The translations under genes were made by a program, and so were the position numbers. DNA of 64,000 bases from Chloroflexi bacterium HGW-Chloroflexi-6 (lineage in GTDB: Bacteria; Chloroflexota; Anaerolineae; Anaerolineales; Villigracilaceae): NCBI GenBank assembly GCA_002840685.1, contig PHBU01000006.1:62001-126000 (forward strand), given 5' to 3'. Positions 15,738 to 24,897 of the stretch are shown in pieces. A model generated the notes under the pieces. It saw only the letters and a program-made list of their open reading frames with translations, was not told the origin of the DNA and did no database searches. The number at the start of each line of letters is the position of its first letter. The first letter of the stretch is position 1.

Positions 15738-17393
15738 CTAACCTCTTTTGTCTTCGCTTTTTTCATCTTCAATGGTATGAACAACTTGTTCGACAAATTT
15801 GCGGGGCGGCAAGGAACCTTTTTGGTAAACGGCCTGGATGTGTCCATTCAAGCGCTTGCGCTCTTCGTTGGTAATGTCTTTGGCGCTGACCACGACAATT
15901 GGAATGTTACGAGTACGCGGGTCGAGTTTCAGCTCTTCGACAAGACCAAATCCGTCGATGCCCGGCATGGTCAAATCGGTAACGATCAAATCGGGCAGTT
16001 TTTGGCGGGCCTGTGAAAGCCCCTCCCAACCATCCCTGGCGTGGTAAACGCGATAGGCCTTGCGCGCCTCCAACAAACGGCGGATCAGCAAGGCATCATC
16101 GTCATTGTCGTCGATCAAGAGAACGGTGGTGGCCTTTTCGTCCAGATTCTCGAGAGCGGCCTGCAGACCTTCGTGCGGAGCGGCCGCCTGGCCTTCGCTC
16201 AAGTGAACATCCACTGCCCACTGGTCGCCAAGGACATGCTTTTCGACCGGGAAAGTGTGGCCGGTGCAATTAACAACAACTGTTTCATCGGGAGAAATAA
16301 TGCCTTCGCGCAGCATTTTCTCCAGCCCAGCAAAAGCGACCGCGGTGGCTGGTTCGACGGCCATGCCTTCGCTTTTTGCCAGAGAACGCATGGCAGAAAA
16401 GGCTTCGGCATCCGTTACCGATTCCATCGTCCCGCCAAACTGGCTGGTCAGGTTCCACAGATAGGTATAAATTTTGCCAGGGTCGCCGGTCGATAGGATA
16501 ATGATGCAGGTATCGGGGATAACCGGTTCAGCAGTATCCTTACCGGCTTTGAAGGCTTTGACCATCGGCGAACAGCCCTCAGCCTGAATGATGGCCAGCT
16601 TCGGCACACGGTCGATAAGCCCCATGGCAAGCATTTCCTTGAATCCCTGGTAAACACCCAGAGGGCCAAGTCCGCCGCTGACCGCCTGGATGTACCAATC
16701 GGGCGCGCGCCAGCCAAGTTGTTCGACCATTTCATAGGCGATGGTTTTCATCGACTCACGGGCCGGGACGGAACCCGCGCCGCGATCCAGCAGAAGGTGG
16801 CGACGCTGGGCAAACTGGGCGGCAATCTGCTTGGTCTGATCGTAGTTACCGCTGACGCGGATCACTTCCGCGCCGAAAAGGGCCGCTTCGCGCAGCTTTT
16901 CCTGCGGCACGAGGCTGGTCATAAAAACCCACAACTTAATCCCGGCCCGAGCGCAGGCTGCCGCGTAGGCAACTGCTGCGTTACCGGTCGAGGCGATCAC
17001 GGCTTCTTTAACGCCGCCTTCGAGCATGGCCGCAACCGCGACCGCCGCCTGGCGATCCTTGAAAGAGCTGGTCGGTCCGTAGCGCTCATCCTTGATGTAA
17101 ACATTGTTATTGCCAAGCGGCGGGGCAAAACGCTGGGAAAGCCAGAGCGGGGTGCCGCCTGCCGGGTATAAATCGAGGGCAGAAGGGTTGTCGATGGGCA
17201 AAATATCCTGATAGCGCCAAAGGTTGAACTGTCTGCCCGGCATTCCACGCAAAATTTGACGCTTGAAAGCATCAAAATCATACTGAGCTTCAAGCCACTG
17301 CGAACCACACTGACTGCAAATTGCCGGGACAAAGGGTTCATAAGGCTGCTGGTGACTACAAACAGCACATTCTAAGAATTTTGGAATAGACAT
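15738..17393 (-). CDS. threonine synthase-like PLP enzyme fused to a receiver domain
   Basis: This 551-residue protein joins two complete modules. Residues 1-395 are a threonine-synthase-type PLP enzyme: zinc ribbon C9, C12, C26, C29; PLP lysine K112 in GPTSSFKDR; STGNAAVAYAAA; SGGLGPLGV. After a linker of about 25 residues, a full receiver domain (about 422-545) has D428/D429, phospho-acceptor D473 (VTDLTMPGIDG), S503 and K525. Nothing appears degenerate. The start lies one base after the histidine kinase stop. Phosphorylation by that kinase could regulate the enzyme. The reaction is probably threonine synthesis or a beta-replacement/elimination, but the substrate is not proven. Confidence 0.9.
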   Translation of the reverse strand: MSIPKFLECAVCSHQQPYEPFVPAICSQCGSQWLEAQYDFDAFKRQILRGMPGRQFNLWRYQDILPIDNPSALDLYPAGGTPLWLSQRFAPPLGNNNVYIKDERYGPTSSFKDRQAAVAVAAMLEGGVKEAVIASTGNAAVAYAAACARAGIKLWVFMTSLVPQEKLREAALFGAEVIRVSGNYDQTKQIAAQFAQRRHLLLDRGAGSVPARESMKTIAYEMVEQLGWRAPDWYIQAVSGGLGPLGVYQGFKEMLAMGLIDRVPKLAIIQAEGCSPMVKAFKAGKDTAEPVIPDTCIIILSTGDPGKIYTYLWNLTSQFGGTMESVTDAEAFSAMRSLAKSEGMAVEPATAVAFAGLEKMLREGIISPDETVVVNCTGHTFPVEKHVLGDQWAVDVHLSEGQAAAPHEGLQAALENLDEKATTVLLIDDNDDDALLIRRLLEARKAYRVYHARDGWEGLSQARQKLPDLIVTDLTMPGIDGFGLVEELKLDPRTRNIPIVVVSAKDITNEERKRLNGHIQAVYQKGSLPPRKFVEQVVHTIEDEKSEDKRG

Positions 17394-17394
17394 G

Positions 17395-19266
17395 CTACTT
17401 TACCATTTTCTCGAGGTCTTGACTGCTTTTTGCTTCAAGCAGCATTTCAACAAAGAAAGTTGAACCTTCACCTGCAATACCGCTGCTTTCAGCCCACATT
17501 CGACCGCCATGCATCTCAACCAAACGGCGGCTGATGGGCAAGCCCAGGCCAGTGCCACCGGCCTTGCGAGTGGTGGAGGTGTCAACCTGTGAGAATTCCT
17601 GAAAAACAGATTCGAGGTGGTCCGCCGGGATACCAATGCCGGTATCCTTGACACGGATCATAATCTTATCAGTATCCACCCGGTCAACACGCATGGTCAC
17701 CTGGCCTTTCTCGGTGAATTTGAGCGAATTATTGACCAGATTGATCATCACCTGGCGAACGCGGGTGACATCCGCAAAAATTTCCACACTTTCATCCGAG
17801 TCCGGCTCAACGAACAGGCCCAGGTTCTTATCATTGGCCAGGGTGGATGTGATGCTGGCAACTTCGTCGAAGACTTCATGAATCCGGACTTTCTCAAAGT
17901 GCAGGTTCATGCGTCCGGATTCGATCTTGGCCATATCCAGAACATCATTGATCAGGTGCAAAAGATGCTGTCCATTTTTCTGGATCAGCCGCAGATCGTT
18001 ATCCATGTACTCGGTCAACGGACCGTCAATGCCTTCCAGCATGACATCAGAGAAGCCAAGGATGGAGTTAAGCGGGGTGCGTAACTCATGGCTCATGTTC
18101 GCCAGGAAAGCCGATTTCAAACGATCGAGTTCCTGTAGTTCGGCAGCGCGCTTTTGCAGTTCTTCTGTCAGACGCAGGGCTTCGAGGTGGACGCTGGTTT
18201 GGGCCGCGATCGCAGCCAACAACTCTTCGACTTCAGGTGAAATTTCGGCAAGACCGGCCACTGAGATCTGGCCGATCGTCTCGCCCCGCACCATCAGCGC
18301 ATGAGACAGGCTGATGTCGGCAGGCGTTTCGGTCAGCGGCAAAACCTGGTTCGAATCATAGATAAAGCCCAGGGCCGATTCTTCCTTGCCTTCCGCATAG
18401 GCTTTCCAACTGTCATGCGCCATGCGGCGCGTGGCTTCTTCGGCTTCAGCACGGGCACGCGAGGCATCGGCCAAAAGGCGCAAGTTTTCAACCTGCTGGC
18501 CCAACTGGCGCGCTACAGCCGAAACCATGGATTTGTCTTCATCGGTCAGCGGGCTGCCCGGGCTGGATTTCAGGGATAGCTTCCCGATATGTTCTTCCAT
18601 GACAGACACGCTAGCGTCATAGTCAGCATCTGCCGGGGATAAGTCTGTGTAAGGCTCAACGCCATTCTGGTCATAAACATAGCCAACCCGTTCGCTTTGC
18701 TGAATGCCATCCAGAAACGATTCCCAGCTCTCATGGGCAAAACGCCGGGTGGCTGCCTGGGCTTCTGCGCGCGAGCGCTCGGCAGCAGACAGAAGCCGCA
18801 GGTTCTGAATTTGGAGCGACATCTGGCGCGCTACAGCTTTGGCAAGTTCAGCCTCGTCGGTTGTCCAGGTGCGGTCAGATGGAGGTTCCACCAGCACTGT
18901 ACCGATCGGTTTATCGGTTTCGGTCAATTGAGCCAGCAAAGCATCGCGCACATCCAGCCCTGGCAAGATCGAATCCTTTATCGGCTCTAGATCTTCTCCC
19001 GTATAAGCAAAGCCAACCTGCTCTTTTTCATAAAGAATGGGCGCGACGGGTCGGGCATGAACAGGCAAGGATTCATCCTGCGCAGGCTGAACCGACTCAC
19101 CAACAAAGCCACTGGACTGAACCTGGTTTTCCATCTCGGCAACCCGCAGCTTGAGCTGTTCCAACTCGCGGCGCATGACAGCCACATCGAGCTGCGGGTG
19201 GGTCGCAAGATGCTCGATATCCGAGAACAGCGCATCAATCCGTTTTTGGAATTGGTGGTTGGGCAT
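17395..19266 (-). CDS. soluble multi-GAF-like sensor histidine kinase
   Basis: This 623-residue kinase has no TM helices. It has an N-terminal coiled coil (about 28-50), three successive divergent GAF-like modules (about 70-165, 180-280, 285-385) joined by A-RRxAHxSW linkers, and a HisKA domain with H393 ([11 protein letters not shown]). The HATPase domain contains the N box [13 protein letters not shown]1 DTGIGIP and G2 GTGLGLPIS. It is the only complete kinase in the eight-gene operon. The following gene, a PLP enzyme with a receiver, starts one base later. The ATG has AGGAG seven bases upstream. The input is probably protein-protein contact with the three kinase-less sensors, which is inference. 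Confidence 0.93.
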   Translation of the reverse strand: MPNHQFQKRIDALFSDIEHLATHPQLDVAVMRRELEQLKLRVAEMENQVQSSGFVGESVQPAQDESLPVHARPVAPILYEKEQVGFAYTGEDLEPIKDSILPGLDVRDALLAQLTETDKPIGTVLVEPPSDRTWTTDEAELAKAVARQMSLQIQNLRLLSAAERSRAEAQAATRRFAHESWESFLDGIQQSERVGYVYDQNGVEPYTDLSPADADYDASVSVMEEHIGKLSLKSSPGSPLTDEDKSMVSAVARQLGQQVENLRLLADASRARAEAEEATRRMAHDSWKAYAEGKEESALGFIYDSNQVLPLTETPADISLSHALMVRGETIGQISVAGLAEISPEVEELLAAIAAQTSVHLEALRLTEELQKRAAELQELDRLKSAFLANMSHELRTPLNSILGFSDVMLEGIDGPLTEYMDNDLRLIQKNGQHLLHLINDVLDMAKIESGRMNLHFEKVRIHEVFDEVASITSTLANDKNLGLFVEPDSDESVEIFADVTRVRQVMINLVNNSLKFTEKGQVTMRVDRVDTDKIMIRVKDTGIGIPADHLESVFQEFSQVDTSTTRKAGGTGLGLPISRRLVEMHGGRMWAESSGIAGEGSTFFVEMLLEAKSSQDLEKMVK

Positions 19267-19292
19267 GCAAATTCTCCTGGCCTGTTATCCGG

Positions 19293-22200
19293 TTACTTGT
19301 TTTCTTTCATGCTCAACTGGGCAATCGTGCGAGGCGCACCCAGGGCATGACCCAATTCACGAGCCGCGATTTGCAAAACGGCTTCAACTGAAGTGGCGCT
19401 TTGAATCTTTTGGCTGATGGCGTTGAGCATTGCTTCGCGATCGGCCTGACGTTGAGCGCGGGCAAAAGAGCGCGCATTCTGCAGGGCTGTCGCAACCTGC
19501 GCCGCCAGGGTGGATTGAATACTGACATCTTCATCGCTGAAAGCATTCAAGCGGTCCGATTGAACATCGAGCACGCCCAAGATTTCATCACCGATCACCA
19601 GCGGGACGGCCAACTCTGACTTTGTATCTGGCAGGAGTGGGTTGGGCAACCAATCCGGGCTGGAATGGACATCATTGACCACCACCGGGGCGCGGTTACG
19701 GGCAGCTCGCGCAACCAGCGATTGTTCCTGATCAAGCGGGATGGTGGTTGTGCCATGCGTACCTTCATGCTCATCGCCTTCCTTATAACCGCAAGCTACA
19801 ATCTCGAGCATTTTGCTGTTTTCATTGTAGGTAAAGACATGTGCATGATATAGACCAAAACGGCGCTGCGTAAGGTGCACCACCGTGGCGAGCATTTTTT
19901 CAATGTCCAGTTCGCGGGAGGAGATCGTACTGATCTCAGATACAGCCGCAAGCTGACGAGCGCGCTTGGTCAATTCCACCTGGCCAAGCTGGGTTTCTTC
20001 GAGCAGGCGCAAGCCTTCAATATGCTCGCTCAAACGCTCCGAAACCGCATTGATAAGAGCAAGCGTTTCGGCGTCCGGAGATTCTTCAAGCCCAGCCACG
20101 GCCAAATTGCCAATGGTCTCATCGCGCACTTTGATCGGGGTGGAAAATGCGGTAGAAGTGTCAAAAGAATCGCCCGGTTCGTGCGCTTTAACTTCTTTCA
20201 AATCATATAAATAACTCAGGTTCTGTCCAGACTTGGCCTTGAAGTACTCTTCCCAACCTTCACGAGTCAGGCGGCGGGTGGATTCTTCAGCTTCAAAACG
20301 GTAGCGCTCGGCAGTGTCCAACAAGCGCAGGTTTTCGATTTGTTGGGCAACCTGGCGGGCAACGATATTAACCAACTCAACAGTTTGAGGGGTCTGACGT
20401 TCCTGTTCCATATCAACAACCAGGGAACCGATCTTCTGGCCAGTCAGCGAAATCGGCACAGCCAGCGAATCAGCCTGGTTTTCAGCGGGCAAGGCTTCCG
20501 AATTTTCAAGCGGAACGATCTCATTTTTCTCAAAAGCAAAGCCGGCTTGTTCAGGCTTATTAATGGCGTTCAAATAATCCTGCCAACCAGCGCGCACCAG
20601 GCGGCGGGCCTGGATCTCAACCTCGGCGCGGGCTTGCTCAGCTTGTTCAAGCAGGTTGGCATTTTGAATGGCAACCGCAATCTGCCCGGCCAGGGCTTCA
20701 AAAGCCGGCAGGTTGTCCAGATTAAGCGCGTTGGCTTCGGCACTTTGCAGGTCGAGCACACCCACTACTTGATCTCCGAGCGATAGGGGCACCGCCATTT
20801 CTGAACGAGTCTCAGGCAAGAGTGGGTTGGGCCGGAATGAAGGACTGTCAGCGGTATCGGACACAACCACCGAACGCTTTTCGATCGCAGCACGCCCGTT
20901 AATGGAAGCTGTGTTCAGCGGCAGGCGGTGACCACGCCCAACGAGTTCCTCACCAACCTTGCCTGTGCCAGATTGCAAAACAAGGTTCGTTCGGCTGGCG
21001 TCTGTAAGATATACCTGAACATAGTAAAGGTCAAATTGGGTACGGACAATTTCAGCAGCATCGCGCAGCATCTCATCCAGCGCGCGTACCCGAGAAACCG
21101 AACGGCCTACTTCAGCGGCCAACTCCAAACCGCGCGTGCGGTGTGCAATACGTTGTTCAAGCGTCCCGAACAAGTTTTGCAACTGGGAAATCATCAAATT
21201 GAAAGCATTTGCCAATACGCCGGTTTCATCTTTCGCCTGTACGTCGGCCGTAACATTCAAGTTACCTTGAGAAACCGCAAACGCCACTTCGGTCAGGGAG
21301 CGCATTGGGCGAACAATTTGGCCGCTCAAGAACCAGAGCAGAGCCAGGGCCAACAAAACCAGAATAGCGCTGATCGCTGCTTCACGCGCAGCCAGCGCAG
21401 TTGCTTCAGCCGTGATCTTTGATACCGGGATGATCAGGCTAAATGACCAATGAGTGCCCGTACGTCCCAGGTCCACTGGCGCAAAAACGCGCAGGTACTG
21501 CCCATCAGGAGTATTGTTAAAGAAAGACTCGCCTGCTGCAATACGATCTTGAAACTCTGCAAAATCAGGATAGATTTGATCCACCGATTGGGTTACCAGT
21601 TCAGGCTGGCCACTGACACCAAGCAACGTTCCGGAAGAAGTGAACAAAACAGCACGAGCTGTTCCATCGTAGAGATCGATCGAGTCAACAAGTTCCTGAA
21701 CAAAAGAGATCGGAGAATCGATCCCGGCAATGCCATAGAACTTGCCCTGATAAACCACCGGCGCTACAAACGAGGCCATCACAGTGTCGACACCCTGAAT
21801 TGGGTAGATAAGCGGGGCAACAACAACTTCATTTTTTGACAAGCGCGGGAACAAGTACCAGTCACCAATACCAGGGGTTTCATACTGCTCAAGGGCAATA
21901 ACACTGAGACTTCCATCGTCGCCGCGAACCCAATAGGGGATAAAGCGGCCGGTCTCATCGTGCGCAGGTTTTCCGGCATAGGCGGCATCCCGCCCGTCAA
22001 AAGCATTCGGCTCCCAAAGGGTGTAAGTGCCCAGAAAAGTCGGGTTTTCGATCAAAACCTGGCGCAGCATGGCATTGACCTGGGTGCGGCTCAAGGAAGC
22101 GTTGGCCCCCGAATCGGCAACAGCGGTAAAGGCCTGCGCCAGGGCGCGGGCTGTATCCAACGGGATTTCCGCTTCCGCGCGAATGAACCCTGCCTGCGCT

Positions 22201-22907
22201 TCTGCATCAGACAAAACATCGCTTTCAGCAAAACGAATGGCTTCCTGGCGGGAGGTGATCACCGAATAAGCAACCAGAATGGTAGAAACTACCGCCAGGG
22301 TCAGGCCCATCCAAATTGTGATCTTTAATTGCAGGCTGGATTCAATGGTTTCGCGATATTGGAAATACAGAAAGACGATCATCACCAATAGAATAACCAC
22401 GGTAATGACCGGCAAGAATATCTGAATTTCAGGCACAAATAAACGATATTCCAACCCTATAAAGTCGAGCGCTGCGGCCAAAACTCCCAGGGCAATGCTG
22501 GCGATCACCGCATTTCTCGCCTGGGCAGGAGGCAGGGTTTGCCCGGCAACAGTGATTGTCAGCAAAATCAGCGCGCCGCCAAAAATAATACCGATATTTG
22601 AGATCAGGGCACCCGCGGCAGGGAATACGATCAACATACCCACAATCATCAGCCAACTGCCAGTCTCCACATGTCCCTGCCGAATCAGGGGAAGCGCAAC
22701 AATGTTTGCGAGGCAAAAGAACGCGATCACACCGGCCAGGGCGTACATCTGCCACGCGCCCATTTGCACAGCAAGGAACAAGTAAAATGCTTCGACCGTG
22801 AATGCCGCAACCAGCATAATGATCGCCACGCGAAACACGCTGTTTACCTTTTTGGTGTTTTGGGCAGCAAGCTCTTCAGGGGTTAATATTGGATTGGATT
22901 GAGTCAT
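19293..22907 (-). CDS. polytopic Cache-HAMP-GAF sensor lacking an output kinase
   Basis: The protein has 1204 residues. Roughly six TM helices (about 25-190) precede a further TM helix (about 200-220) and an extracytoplasmic double-Cache region (about 230-500). Another TM helix and a HAMP (about 505-580) follow, then a GAF domain (about 600-750, RPNPLLPETRSEMAVP), two divergent GAF-like modules (about 765-990), a canonical GAF (about 1000-1150, GLYHAHVF and WLPNPLLPDTKSELAVP), and a 55-residue tail resembling the start of another GAF. No HisKA, cyclase, GGDEF or methyl-accepting domain is present. GGGAG and TTTCAAA precede the ATG, as in its paralogue at 24898-27867. Confidence 0.88.
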   Translation of the reverse strand: MTQSNPILTPEELAAQNTKKVNSVFRVAIIMLVAAFTVEAFYLFLAVQMGAWQMYALAGVIAFFCLANIVALPLIRQGHVETGSWLMIVGMLIVFPAAGALISNIGIIFGGALILLTITVAGQTLPPAQARNAVIASIALGVLAAALDFIGLEYRLFVPEIQIFLPVITVVILLVMIVFLYFQYRETIESSLQLKITIWMGLTLAVVSTILVAYSVITSRQEAIRFAESDVLSDAEAQAGFIRAEAEIPLDTARALAQAFTAVADSGANASLSRTQVNAMLRQVLIENPTFLGTYTLWEPNAFDGRDAAYAGKPAHDETGRFIPYWVRGDDGSLSVIALEQYETPGIGDWYLFPRLSKNEVVVAPLIYPIQGVDTVMASFVAPVVYQGKFYGIAGIDSPISFVQELVDSIDLYDGTARAVLFTSSGTLLGVSGQPELVTQSVDQIYPDFAEFQDRIAAGESFFNNTPDGQYLRVFAPVDLGRTGTHWSFSLIIPVSKITAEATALAAREAAISAILVLLALALLWFLSGQIVRPMRSLTEVAFAVSQGNLNVTADVQAKDETGVLANAFNLMISQLQNLFGTLEQRIAHRTRGLELAAEVGRSVSRVRALDEMLRDAAEIVRTQFDLYYVQVYLTDASRTNLVLQSGTGKVGEELVGRGHRLPLNTASINGRAAIEKRSVVVSDTADSPSFRPNPLLPETRSEMAVPLSLGDQVVGVLDLQSAEANALNLDNLPAFEALAGQIAVAIQNANLLEQAEQARAEVEIQARRLVRAGWQDYLNAINKPEQAGFAFEKNEIVPLENSEALPAENQADSLAVPISLTGQKIGSLVVDMEQERQTPQTVELVNIVARQVAQQIENLRLLDTAERYRFEAEESTRRLTREGWEEYFKAKSGQNLSYLYDLKEVKAHEPGDSFDTSTAFSTPIKVRDETIGNLAVAGLEESPDAETLALINAVSERLSEHIEGLRLLEETQLGQVELTKRARQLAAVSEISTISSRELDIEKMLATVVHLTQRRFGLYHAHVFTYNENSKMLEIVACGYKEGDEHEGTHGTTTIPLDQEQSLVARAARNRAPVVVNDVHSSPDWLPNPLLPDTKSELAVPLVIGDEILGVLDVQSDRLNAFSDEDVSIQSTLAAQVATALQNARSFARAQRQADREAMLNAISQKIQSATSVEAVLQIAARELGHALGAPRTIAQLSMKENK

Positions 22908-22934
22908 TTTGAAACTCCCATTCTCACGATCGAA

Positions 22935-24839
22935 TTAATTCTGGTTGGCTTGATCAGCCGGGTTGGTATCCAGGCCAATACTGGCGCGCACACTTGTAGC
23001 ACCAAGCGCCAAACCAACTTCGCGAATAGCTGTTTGCAAGGCTTCTTCCATCGAAGCAGTACGCTGAATCTTTTGCCCAATAACGTTTACGAGAGCTTCC
23101 AACTCCGCCTTAGAGCGCGATTGCTCAAAAGAGATGGCATTTTGCAAAGAAATCGCAACCTGGCCAGAGAGTGATTGCAGCAGGGCAATATCGTTTTCAT
23201 CGAGGCCGTTGACCACATTATGCTGCACATCCAGAACGCCCAGAACCTTGTTACCCATCGAAATCGGGACAGCTGCTTCTGATAGCGTTTCTGGCAAAAG
23301 TGGGTTGGGCAGCCAACCAATCGACTGGGATACATCCGCAACAAGCACCGGTGCATTGGTTTCAGCAGCCCGTCCAACCAGGCCGCGGCCTCTTGGAATT
23401 CTATGTCCACTGGCCAGCATCGCTGCACCAGCCTCTCCAGTCCCCCCGGCCATCACCAAATTTTCATTGTCATCATCAAAAAAGTAGATGTGAGCATGAT
23501 AATAATTGAAAGCGGATTGAACTTGTTCCACCACTTCTCTTGCAAGCGTTGGCTTATCCAAAATAGTGGAGAGACGGCGGCTAACATCGGAAGAAGTTGC
23601 AAGGGCTTTGGTACGATCTGCAACACGTTGTTCAAGGGAAATCTGGGTATCCTGTAATTCCTTGTTGCTCAGCACAAGTTGTTCCTGGGCAATGCGGCGC
23701 TGGTTGTTATTGACGAGCAAAAAAGCGATGACAAATAACATGAGCACAAAACCAATGATAATCGTCCAGATAAGACCCGTGTTTTGCTCATAAAAGGAAA
23801 TCGGGCGATCAATCACCAAGCTGCCTTCTGGCAAACGAGATATGTTAATGTTCCATTTTTCCAGAGTGTTGTAGTCAAACATGTACTGACTTTGAGTTTG
23901 TTTTTCCACGGGAATAGTTCGCGGAGACTCGCCATTCAAGATGCGAATCGCCATTTTTGCAGCCCGTTGCCCTTCTGTATAACCGCTGGTCAGTTTACCT
24001 CCTACAATCCCATACCCCAGGCTAAAATCCCAGGTGCCATAAACCGGCACAGCGCTACTTTGAGCAACAAGGGTAGTGTATTGATCATATTCAAAGAATG
24101 TCCCAGCTTTATCTCGAGAAAAAATTGTTAATAACACGAGCGTGTCTGATGTTAAAGAGCCAGTACGACTCTGAACTTCTTGAATCGTAACATCCTCAAG
24201 GAGTTCAAAAGTGATTTGAGGATACTGAGGAATCACATCTTCCAAGATTTCATGAACTATCTTCCCTGTAGTAGTTGTGTCATTGACAACCACAACTTTT
24301 CTAACGTTAGGATGAATACTTAGAGCAACATCCAGCGTTCCGGAGATATCTGCCTCTTCACTGACACCAGTGAAACGCTCATAACCAGCCAGGCGAGAAT
24401 TATCAAAAAAGTTGGCACCGACAAAAACCACAGGCACATCCGGAAACAGGCTATCTGCATTTTTGAACAAAAAGTTCAAAGCAGCATCGTCCGATGACAA
24501 AATCAAATCAAGTCGAGCATCTTTATATTTAGTTTGATAAAGTTTTTTAACCTGATCTAAATATTGGGCATTATCAACACGCTTCGTATCCAGATATTCG
24601 ATACGCAAATCAATGTTGCCTTGCTCAGCAAAAGTCTCTGACAGCGCACGCGTAATATCATCTGAAAATTTATAACCCGGATGATAGGAATTTATAAACA
24701 AAACTTGTTTACGCGCAGACTGGGCTACAGCTGGGGATGGATGTATAGCGCCAAAAGCAAGCAAAGCCAAAACTGTTGCAAAAAGTAATGAGCGAAGACA
24801 GCTTGAGATGCTTGTGATCCTTGATTTTTTTGTCATCAT
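22935..24839 (-). CDS. periplasmic-binding-domain/TM/GAF sensor lacking an output kinase
   Basis: This 634-residue protein has a signal peptide (about 1-40, ending near PAVAQS). A periplasmic domain (about 45-335) of the ABC_sub_bind type follows, containing INSYHPGYKFSDDI and DVPVVFVGANFFDN. Next come one TM helix (about 350-372), a coiled coil, a GAF domain (about 425-575; AFNYYHAHIYFF, WLPNPLLPETLSEAAVP) and a tail shared with the flanking sensors. No transmitter domain is present. The ATG at 24839 has GAGGA upstream; an open frame to 24893 has no such support. The gene is more AT-rich than its neighbours at its 5' end. It should sense a small ligand outside the cell. Confidence 0.85.
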   Translation of the reverse strand: MMTKKSRITSISSCLRSLLFATVLALLAFGAIHPSPAVAQSARKQVLFINSYHPGYKFSDDITRALSETFAEQGNIDLRIEYLDTKRVDNAQYLDQVKKLYQTKYKDARLDLILSSDDAALNFLFKNADSLFPDVPVVFVGANFFDNSRLAGYERFTGVSEEADISGTLDVALSIHPNVRKVVVVNDTTTTGKIVHEILEDVIPQYPQITFELLEDVTIQEVQSRTGSLTSDTLVLLTIFSRDKAGTFFEYDQYTTLVAQSSAVPVYGTWDFSLGYGIVGGKLTSGYTEGQRAAKMAIRILNGESPRTIPVEKQTQSQYMFDYNTLEKWNINISRLPEGSLVIDRPISFYEQNTGLIWTIIIGFVLMLFVIAFLLVNNNQRRIAQEQLVLSNKELQDTQISLEQRVADRTKALATSSDVSRRLSTILDKPTLAREVVEQVQSAFNYYHAHIYFFDDDNENLVMAGGTGEAGAAMLASGHRIPRGRGLVGRAAETNAPVLVADVSQSIGWLPNPLLPETLSEAAVPISMGNKVLGVLDVQHNVVNGLDENDIALLQSLSGQVAISLQNAISFEQSRSKAELEALVNVIGQKIQRTASMEEALQTAIREVGLALGATSVRASIGLDTNPADQANQN

Positions 24840-24897
24840 TTTTTTATCCTCGAATGAAATGCTGTACAGTTCACAAAATTGCCAATCACCCATATTT

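Noticed and set aside
24840..24893. Upstream extension of the binding-domain-GAF sensor
   Set aside because: It adds 18 non-signal residues ahead of a proper signal peptide, and the GAGGA site supports the ATG at 24839.
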